From NCBI GenBank assembly GCA_030849465.1, contig JARVLF010000003.1:496001-560000 (forward strand): a DNA stretch of 64,000 bases. Direction: 5' to 3'. This DNA is from Moesziomyces globuligerus. Taxonomy: Eukaryota; Basidiomycota; Ustilaginomycetes; Ustilaginales; Ustilaginaceae. Position numbers and translations under genes: made by a program. Below the pieces are notes generated by a model. That model worked only from the letters and a program-made list of their open reading frames with translations. It had not been told where the DNA came from and ran no database searches. This document shows positions 40,151-48,027 of the stretch, piece after piece (position 1 is the stretch's first letter; the number at the start of each line of letters is the position of its first letter).

Positions 40151-40990
40151 GGTCGAAAGGACAGCCTAGATCCTGGTTTAGAGTGTCGTGAGATTGTAAG
40201 GGAAGGCGGATCTCGGCCTCGTAGTCAGATAATAAGGACAGATTTTTCCGCGCTGAGCGCAATGTAGAATGTTCTGAGGACGCTGCCTCTGGAACCAATT
40301 CCAAGGCACTGTTGCTCTGTCCCGAGACATTCGATTTGTAAAACCGCTCATAGGCACTTCGATGTAGGCAGTGACGGGATAAGCTTTGCAACCGCCCACA
40401 TTTCGAAGCTTGACTGCGCCTCATGTGACGACGTGACTGGACAAAGACACACCGTCACCGGATGAAGTTGTCTGGCTCAATGAGAGTCGATACAGCATTC
40501 GAATGATGTCGTCGGCACCGCGCAGAGGCTCATCACGCTTGTGAGACGGTGCGTTCCCACTTGCTGATATCACGATGCAGCCTTCATGCAAGCGCGCCGC
40601 TTCATGTTCAATCGGCGAGCGGCTACTGATCTAGTGAAGCGATCTCGCAGCCGCGCACATTCATATCTGAGCTGAGCTGAAGACGAACATGGCTTCTCGA
40701 CCTCCGCACTGCTCAGACCGTTCGTGTTCATCTCATAGCGCGACATGATAGGCTACGGAGAACTTGTGGCCGGCAAGCAGGCAACATTGCCAAACGTGAG
40801 CGCTGTAGTAGCCTACTTTGTGAGCCGATATTCGCATTGAGCCTGACCTCAAAGCGTACTTCGCTCTTCGCAAATATCAAAAAGACGTGACCTTGCCTGG
40901 TGTTGGTCCTTTGAGGACAGGATTGTCGGACCAGCGCTTCTTCTACTAAAGACTGCTGCTTCGGCTTGGTGCTGCAGTTCTGCTGTGTCC
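40151..40990. other. Gene-poor spacer between paralogues A and B
   Basis: 840 bp without a supported gene. Base composition is close to balanced, unlike the conserved flanks. Short minus-strand frames (e.g. around 40180-40420) resemble no paralogue. Confidence 0.4.
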
Positions 40991-41855
40991 CTAATCATCA
41001 GCTGACGACCACTTGACGAAACTGCCTCCACCCACCATGGACGAGCAGGGAGATTGGTAAGAAGACCACGTTCCAAAGAGTAGGATCTCTCCGGACCAGA
41101 TCGGGCCTCCACAAAGTGTATCAACGTCGTACATCTTGGCCAGGATCGAGCGTATGTGTGACATGTTTCCCTCTCCAATCATCCTCTGAAGGGCCGTTCG
41201 CTTCGCTGCCGACCCACGAGTGAGACTGTATACCTTGATACCACCTACGGGTAAGGCTTTCGAGTAAACCTTCATAGGGAGACCTCCGTAGTGTAGTGGA
41301 TTGCGCCACAAGGCTTCCATGAAGGGCATGGCCTGAATGCCGGTGTTGCTGCAGTTGACGTGAACAAAGTTGTCCTTGAATGACACCATGGGCTGCTCGA
41401 GCTTGCTTGCCGAACACACCTGTTGGAAACTTTCCGCAATGATACGGATGATCTCGATCTGGTGGCCTTCTGGAATGGTTTGATCTCCAAAGACCGTCTG
41501 GTCCGGCATGAGTACAGTTTCGAAGGCTTCCTTTGACCAGGCAGTCGCCTGGTCCCGAAGATAAGCGTCACTACATTGATAGTTGTCTCCCCAGACCACC
41601 TCCCACCAAGTCCGAACTTTGATGCCTGGGGTCGGTTTTGTTTCCACCTGTTCGGACCCGGCCTCCTGGCTTGCAGTTGAGTCGAGCTTGACAGGGACAC
41701 CTTGTCCAGCCTCGGTGATCAAGATGCTTTCGTCGATGACGGAATCGGCTCTGGAAGGCGCCTTTGTACGTGCAGACACAACGACGCGTCAATGATCTCA
41801 GCGCCTTTTCCCTGTTGCGTGGAGCTGTACTCACCTGGCTTGCGTCGGGGGTCAT
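40991..41855 (-). CDS. Tandem paralogue B of an unrecognised protein family
   Basis: Two exons inferred on the minus strand: 41835-41855 (7 codons, MTPDASQ) and 40991-41761; the intron is 73 nt with a gtgagt donor and an AAG acceptor, giving 263 aa. The frame upstream of 41761 meets a stop unless this intron is removed. The core reads VRTWWEVVWGDNYQCSDAYL, KEAFETVLMPDQ, QPMVSFKDNFVHVNC, FMEALWRNPLHYGG, MKVYSKALPVGGIKVYSLTRG and GGPIWSGEILLFG, aligned by eye with paralogues A and C. The C-terminal FLG..F.KI box of A and C is degenerate here (MVGGGSFVKW). No signal peptide. The splice acceptor is uncommon, so the first exon is less certain than the rest. Confidence 0.65.
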
Positions 41856-42930
41856 GTTTCCAGCAAAGGACCAGTCCAACATGTTGGAGGAAGAAGATGC
41901 TGCTGAGGAAACGTCAAGACGTCGATGGATGTGGGTCTGGAAGTATGTGAGTCCTGCAACGCCATTGGAAGTCTTTTATCTTTTTCGCGAGGGCCTAGCT
42001 CGTCCAGATGGGTAGTCACCTCAACTTGGACCGAGATCTCCTCGAGGCAAAACGATCACAAGCGCAGTCCCGTGCTATTCGCAGCATCATACTGTTCGAG
42101 AGACCTCGACGTGATTCAGCAGAGCTTATCTGTGTGCTGTGGACTCGTGCGTCTTCAGTTGCTTCTTCTGACCATTCGGAGTATTTGCGACACTGTGCAA
42201 ACAAATTCTGCCTGCTCGGCTCAGGGGCATGCCGGCTTGCACCAACTTGCGCAGCGGCCAGCCCGGGGGGCGGTCGAAAGTCCGGGCTGCTAGGGTCGTG
42301 CAAACCTTTCTGCGCACAGCACCGTCTGCGCACGGAAGAAAACGCTGCCAAGAAGTGCGCAGGGTGTGCGCAGCCTATGTCCGGATGCGCACGGAAGCGC
42401 GCGCTTGTGCCAAAGTCAATCCGAGAAGAACGCAAAGTACGGTTCCGCCGGAGCAAGGGCCTCTACGTTCGTCCAAGGTTGGGGGTAGAAGTGTCAGACG
42501 GCGCATCTTGCCAAGTTGCGCAACTTGGCGGGAGCAGCCTTTGCTGCGCAAGAGTGCGCTTTTTGACGGCGGGATTTTTTGACCGCCTTTCTTGGGCGCA
42601 ATTTCAAGGCGTGCCAAAAAGGTTGCCCAAACCTGTCATGGCTCGTGCTGCGCATGCAGCATGACTAACTTCAAGGCGAGTTGTCTGGTCTGAAAGGCAA
42701 AGCCAACCCTTTCGACAGCTCATTCTCCTTCTGTTTAGGAGCCAAGCGCCTTTGGACATGCGGATTCAGTTTGGACACACTTACACGAGCGGTTCGGCTT
42801 CACAGTAAGAACGACCGCGGAAAGGATGATGCACACGCGCTCTCTCAAGATGGTTGAGAATCTGAGGCAGCCAATCGAAGGCAAACATACTGAATTGGCA
42901 GGCTTTGGCCTGCGTTCTGAGCATTGAAAG
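41856..42930. other. Spacer between paralogues B and C with a hairpin-rich element
   Basis: About 1.1 kb without a supported gene. The middle (about 42248-42661) holds the palindrome and hairpin cluster listed separately. Plus-strand frames across it are Arg/Cys/Ala-rich and non-coding in character. Confidence 0.4.
42248..42661. repeat. Hairpin-rich element with clustered TGCGCA palindromes
   Basis: Nine TGCGCA sites start at 42248, 42311, 42327, 42356, 42367, 42386, 42517, 42545 and 42649. A perfect 20-bp palindrome spans 42510-42529 (GCCAAGTTGCGCAACTTGGC). Further inverted repeats: CAGCCCGG/CCGGGCTG at 42259-42266 and 42282-42289; GGCGG/CCGCC at 42568-42572 and 42583-42587; TGCTG/CAGCA at 42646-42650 and 42657-42661. 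I do not recognise the element. It could be a decayed transposon end, a structured RNA, or a regulatory array. Confidence 0.6.
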
Positions 42931-43875
42931 TCAAGCAATCAAAGGATAGGCAATCTTCTGGAACTGTTCGCCCAGGAAGTTCAGCTTGGTACTGAAGGTG
43001 GTTTTGCCAAAGATGAGTAGGTCACCAAAACAGATCGGCTCTCCACCTATTTCGGCCACTTGGTAGAAGATTGCAGTCACAGCAGCAATGTAATCCTTCG
43101 CATCGGCCGGGAATTTCTGCAGAAGCTCGTCGCGCTTCATCGCTGGCATGCCTAGGATTCTGTAGACGGTGACGTTCTTTTCAGGAAAGCCTTTTGACAC
43201 CAGCCTCATCTTGTGGCCTCGAACTACGGGCTACTGCTTCCAGATCGCTTCCATGAGCACTTTGTCCTGGAATCTGACGTGGACATCTTGTCCTCGGATG
43301 TGGATCAGTGGCTGCTCGACGACGCGTTCAGGATGGGCGCGCTTGAGGATAGCCGCGATTCGACCGACAATCTCGTTGACATCGTTGTAGGTGAGGTTGT
43401 GTGCATCCGTTTGACGAGCCTCGTGAGGCCGAAGCACCGTTTCGAAGGGAGTGGAGGTCCATGGCGTCTCTTGATCCACGAGGTAATCTGTGCTTAAGCC
43501 CAGATCGTGTCCAAACACCGTATCCCACCACGTTCGGGTCGTCAGCTCCGACTCGTCATTCGCTTCGGTAGAGCTGGGACTGGCTCTCTTCTTCCTAAGA
43601 GGGCTTGCTTCGCTGTCAGCATCGCCTTCGCAGAGCTTTTTGGCGACCGTAGGCGAAGGATTGGCAGCGACCTTCGGATCGGCGGACTTGACAGTGCTCT
43701 GTACGCTGGACTTGGCAGGGCTCTGTACTCCAGTGGCGTCAGAAGACCTAGAAGCCGCCTTCCTGGGTGATTTCTGTGCGCCAGAGGATGGTCGCGGGGA
43801 TGTCAGCGCAGCTGAATATCAAATACGGCGTCTTATCATGGTTCCGCTGCTTACAGAAGGTGATTGCTTGGCCAT
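42931..43875 (-). pseudogene. Tandem paralogue C, interrupted by an in-frame TAG
   Basis: Gene model on the minus strand: exon 1 at 43855-43875 (7 codons, MAKQSPS), an 81-nt intron (gtaagc, CTGAC branch, cacag), exon 2 at 42931-43773. Exon 2 is one continuous frame of 281 codons except for TAG at 43231-43233 (codon 188). Reading continues in the same frame after it with text that still matches the paralogues: the Trp-Lys-Gln before the stop and PVVRGHKMRLVSKGFP after it align with WESPPVIRGQPMVFVFRGFP in A. The rest of the core is intact: TTRTWWDTVFGHDLGLSTDY, FETVLRPHE, EQPLIHIRGQDVHVRF, GGEPICFGDLLIFG and FLGEQFQKI. It shares the 7-codon first exon and phase-0 intron with B. It may be a recent pseudogene, a 187-aa truncated protein, or a readthrough gene. 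Confidence 0.65.
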
Positions 43876-44385
43876 GACTCGCACTCGAGGCCTGATGTGA
43901 CTCTTGAAACGAGCCTAGTCGTCGGAAGAAACTGCGCGAAACTAAGGACGAGATGTATGTCTGATCGTGAGTACTCCGGAGCCTCGCCATGGCGTCGAGA
44001 GCGCCTTTATACCCGCAACACTTCGATCCGGTCTGGCCGAGAGAGCACAACAAGGCTGTGTTCGTCGTACGGTGCTCCGACCCCATGGCTCTTGGTCAAT
44101 GCAGACTGTACTTCGGCACCGTCCGAGCAAGGAAAAGCGAGCCGCGCTTCATGTGACGAGCTCTCGAGCCTATCTGGGGAGATGAGATTAAACGGGCGCA
44201 AAGAAGCGTCCGAACAAGGAAGGCCAGAGTCGATGCAGACTATCCAACGATTTGTCAATCCGGTGTCCTTGTCTGCATGTTTTGGCATTGCGCTCATGCA
44301 AGTGGACGCTATTCACGATTAAAGGTACCGCTATGTGATTCGGAGTTACTTGGCTCATAAGCAAATCGCCTGCATGGCCATCTAT
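43876..44385. other. Gene-poor spacer
   Basis: 510 bp upstream of paralogue C and downstream of the secreted protein gene; no supported gene, RNA or repeat. Confidence 0.4.
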
Positions 44386-44853
44386 TCAGTGATAACCGAC
44401 CACTTGTCTCAAGGGTCTTAGCTTCCAGTCGATGTGAGAAGGACCAAGCGTATCGATGTGAAGGAGGCGGAAGACGTCTCCGTCGTGTCTCCAGAAGGCG
44501 AAGGCGATTTTCTTGCCGAGGCGCATTTCGTCGTGCAGTCTGGAACCTGGTTTGATGACGCTGGTGAAGTATACGCCTCCCCAAGGATGGACTGGGTCGG
44601 CGGGGAAGGTATCGATCTGGATGACGCCCGTCGCTTTGGCGTGGTCGAGCGCTTTGCTCTGGAGATCCTTGACAAAGGCGTACGTGTCGAGATTGGTGCG
44701 GTAGGAGCTGAAGAGCCCTTTCTCGTGCTGGCTAATGTAGTATCGCGTAGCTTTGAGCCAGTTTTCCCTGTCCATTTCGGACATGGCTGCTACAAAGAGT
44801 CCGAGGATCGGTAGGCATACCAGCACAGACGCAATGCGGCGAAAGGTGACCAT
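44386..44853 (-). CDS. Small secreted protein (candidate effector)
   Basis: 155 aa from the ATG at 44853 (MVTFRRIASVLVCLPILG). The N-terminus has a basic start, a hydrophobic core of ~16 residues and a likely cleavage after LFVAA (about residue 22), so secretion is predicted. The mature part has no cysteine, is rich in aromatic residues, and contains HPWGGVYFTSVIKPGSRLHDE and LGKKIAFAFWRHDGDVFRLLHI. It has no membrane helix. I do not recognise the family. Small size, a signal peptide and a place in a gene-poor block beside duplicated orphan genes fit the profile of a plant-interaction effector in smuts, but that is inference. An upstream in-frame start at 44949 would bury the signal peptide and is unlikely. 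Confidence 0.7.
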   Translation of the reverse strand: MVTFRRIASVLVCLPILGLFVAAMSEMDRENWLKATRYYISQHEKGLFSSYRTNLDTYAFVKDLQSKALDHAKATGVIQIDTFPADPVHPWGGVYFTSVIKPGSRLHDEMRLGKKIAFAFWRHDGDVFRLLHIDTLGPSHIDWKLRPLRQVVGYH

Positions 44854-45526
44854 GGTGAAAGGTGGATGTGAATGCCCATGTGTTGAACCCGGTATCCGAT
44901 GCTGTGGGCGGGCTTTCTTCTTATGCTTTTCAACATCGCCTCTCCTCATAATCTCGATTGAGCTCCAGCTTGACGGACAAAAACAACTTCCAAACCGCTG
45001 CGCCAGGGAGATCTGATTGGCGTAAGGAATGAATCGTGGGCGCTTGCACAGCGGTAGGTTGCAAGGGAAGAGCGATTTTTCCCAGACAATCTCATATCAG
45101 CCGCGAACAGGCCGCCCCCATTTGCGGGGAGCTGCCCACCATCCGATGAGACTCGCACGGTGGCATGCCGTCGAACCTCATATGTGGGCTAGAAACCCAC
45201 GTGATGAGACAGAGTCCGAGCACGCTGGTCCAAGGCCATGCTTTTGCTCAAAACCCGGACCCACTTTCTCAGGAGGTCAGCTGGCGCGCTCCGAGCATTC
45301 ATGAGGTTCTCACCGAAGGTCCCGCCGAGACTCGATTCTAGCCCTGCTGACACCACGAGGATTGCTCACACCGAGCCGCTGGCGAAGCAGCTGGGTGGCA
45401 GATGTGCGCCTTTTGAGTGCGTGTGAAGATGGTTGAACAAGAGACCTTATCATAGAAATACAGGCAAGGTTGCTGGGAATGCGATGCGACGGAATAAGTG
45501 AAGCGCCTCTGGAGATGCGTGGAGGG
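44854..45526. other. Gene-poor spacer
   Basis: About 670 bp, balanced base composition, with no supported gene or repeat. Confidence 0.4.
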
Positions 45527-46159
45527 TCAGTCGGATTTGCGGGTATCGCTGGCTCGCGACGAGGAACGTTGGAGCTGTTCGCGGTCGATGGGGTCGAGAC
45601 CCTCGAGGTCGTGCATCATGCGGTCGCGGTTGGCTGCAAGCACCTTGGCCGCTTTGCTTCCGACGGATCTCGCCGGCTTGCCATCCGCATTGAGACTGAG
45701 ACGCTTCGACTTGGATGACGACGAGATGGAGCTCCTTGAGGCATGGACCGAATCCGAGCTGGGATCGGGATAGGTGGTGTAGATCGAGCCGCCTCGGGAG
45801 GTGGTGCTGAACTTGCCGTTGATCTTCCAGGACGAAGGTCCACCGAGTTGCACTGCGTTTGAGCCGGAAGTATGCGACTGCGTCTCTGTAAAGCGGTCCA
45901 GCAATTGGTCCTTCTCGTCGTCGTCCTGGTCATCTGCGAAGGCGTGATCATCGCCCGCGCTCAGTCCGTTGGCCTGCGCGAATTCGGAGGGGCTGCCAAA
46001 GCTGTAGAGGATCCAGCCGAAGGCGATGATGAGAAAGATGCATGGGATCACGAGGAACGCCCAGGAGAGCGAGATGATGCCCAGAGGTGCATCCTGGTGC
46101 ACGTCGGCATCTGCAGCGGGGGAGCTCATGAGGTCGGCCGTCGGGTGCAGGAATGGCAT
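45527..46159 (-). CDS. Single-pass membrane protein of unknown function
   Basis: 210 aa from the ATG at 46159; a second good ATG at 46129 (MSSPAADADVHQDAP) may be the true start. One strong membrane helix (~33-54, LSWAFLVIPCIFLIIAFGWILY) is followed by an acidic segment (FADDQDDDEKDQLLDRF) and a Ser/Lys-rich tail containing SRSSISSSSKSKRLSLNADG. The topology is probably a short outside or lumenal N-terminus with a cytosolic tail. Family unknown. Codon use looks like the conserved genes of the window. Confidence 0.65.
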   Translation of the reverse strand: MPFLHPTADLMSSPAADADVHQDAPLGIISLSWAFLVIPCIFLIIAFGWILYSFGSPSEFAQANGLSAGDDHAFADDQDDDEKDQLLDRFTETQSHTSGSNAVQLGGPSSWKINGKFSTTSRGGSIYTTYPDPSSDSVHASRSSISSSSKSKRLSLNADGKPARSVGSKAAKVLAANRDRMMHDLEGLDPIDREQLQRSSSRASDTRKSD

Positions 46160-48027
46160 CACCGGATGTTGACGCGATGGAATGCAGGGATGGTGGCAGC
46201 GCGTGTCGCCGATTATCTGAATGTTTAGGCCAAGAGTCGGAAGGTCCGGCGAGGCGATGAAGGACCCGTCGAGTATGAAGGCGGTCTGTCCGCCTTGGAG
46301 ATCCTAGGCTGCGCCGGGAGAGCCGACTTGATATAGTTGCGCGACGTCGGTTTGGCGCGGCCAAGTAGCTGGCGAAGTGGCTACTAGCCAAGTGTTCACG
46401 GCACGGATCGCTCCAACCTGGTAAAGTGACAAGCGTGGTCCGTAGTGCCGCGTTGGAGGCGCGTTGCAGTGGTGATGGCACGTCGGATGAGGTTGGTAGC
46501 GAGGCTGAATCCAAAGTGCCAAGCCAGAGGCGAGCAGCTGCTCTTCTGCCAGCAGCTCCGCGTCAGTGTGAGTGCATGAAGCCCAGCTGCAGATGCGTTG
46601 GCACGCGCAACCCGGCGCATTTCTCGGGTGCACTTTTCGACGAGGATGCCGATCTTACAGCTTATTCTCATTATTCAGAGAAGAAGGAACAGCGATCCCT
46701 CGCAGATCACTGTTCGGAATCGGGATTCCCCTTTTCCAGTGCCGCTGCCCGTTGCCGAAGGCTGATTCAACCAGGACCGCCTTGAACCTTCGGCGTCTTC
46801 CATCAGGACCGAGGACCGAGAGAGTGCCGCAACAGTCTGCCCTCCAGCCGCCTTGGTGCGCCAGCGAAGTGCCCTCTCGTTCATGAGCAGGCGGGTGAAG
46901 CTCGTTGTTCTCGAGTGCCTCGAGCCACGCCGCGTCGCAACCGCCGCTGATTCACAGTGGCTCACGAGTCGGCGGCCTGCCATGAGAGGATCGCGGACGG
47001 ACTCCGCCGGTCAGTTCGGGTGCCAGAAGCATGGGCGGTGCCTGAGTCGGGGCAGCCGCTGCCACACGGAGCGTCAAGCTGACATCACCTCGAATTCGGA
47101 CTGAACCGACATGCTTCGGTTTCTCTTGCTAAAGTCACATTCTTCCCGCGCACAGACATCTCGCAAAGATGAGCGCATTCAGAGAGTCCCAGCAGAGTGG
47201 TGCTCACGCCCCCGCTGAACGGCCTTGAGCCCGAAGCCAACGTTCAATCGCTGTCCCTGCACCATCCCTTCAACTCGATGTCGTTCCTGTTGGAGGGAGC
47301 AATGAGGAGATCCGTGCCAACGCCCATACAACAAAGGGAAGACCGAACAGTTCGAGCCGAAGTTTCAGGAGCCAATTTTTAAGCTCGGAGGTGCATGCCA
47401 ACCTGAGCCTCTGCCTCGTCTTGCGTTCGGCAGGACGCCGCACCTCGACGTAGCGCTGCAGATTAGGGGTTCACGTCAGTCAGAACCGGCCCCCTTTTTC
47501 AATTTCTTCTTTTTGTCCTCGGCGCCGTTCCCTGGGGTTTGGCCGAGTGAATCACTGTTACTTTTTTTGTACACGCGCCGGGCGCCAGTCTGCATGGCTC
47601 TCATCCTGGCGCGTCTGCGAGTTTCCATGGTTTCCCTAATTTTCGCTTTGGGTGCGGAGGCAGAGTCAGCCCGCGTGATTCGGCAGAGCGGCGGCTAGTC
47701 GAACTGCACCGACCGACCAACACCTCACGGCACTCGAGCGCGTTGAGGGCGACAAGGCCAAAGAAGCAGCATGCAAGGCGGTTGCAGCTTGCAGGGCGCT
47801 GCCCCGACGACATGCTGCCAGCGGTCAGCGACTACTTACCCCTTTCTTCTCCAAGACCATCTTTCCTCTCCATCCTCTCGCTCCAAACTCTCAATCCACC
47901 ACTCCCCACTCGTCCACTCCACATCCTTAGACATCCTTCCACATTCTGTGACTCTGACGACGAAGCATCACCCTAACTTGGCTCAGTATTCGGGCGACCA
48001 CTTCACTTTCTCGGCTTCCTAGCAATC
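46160..48027. other. Long gene-free stretch
   Basis: Nearly 1.9 kb without a convincing gene. The frames are short and overlap on both strands. Poly-T runs occur at about 47491-47515 and 47563-47570. The last ~200 bases are C/T-rich and lead into the start at 48028, so they are likely the promoter and leader of the channel gene. Confidence 0.45.

Noticed and set aside
42008..42664. A plus-strand open frame (218 aa) across the hairpin-rich element
   Set aside because: It is Cys/Arg/Ala-rich without motif and is broken into overlapping frames; the palindrome structure explains the composition better.
43774..43854. A shorter 43-nt intron (ending ttcag) for paralogue C
   Set aside because: It would put exon 2 out of frame and meet a stop; the 81-nt intron ending in cacag has a CTGAC branch site and keeps phase, matching paralogue B.
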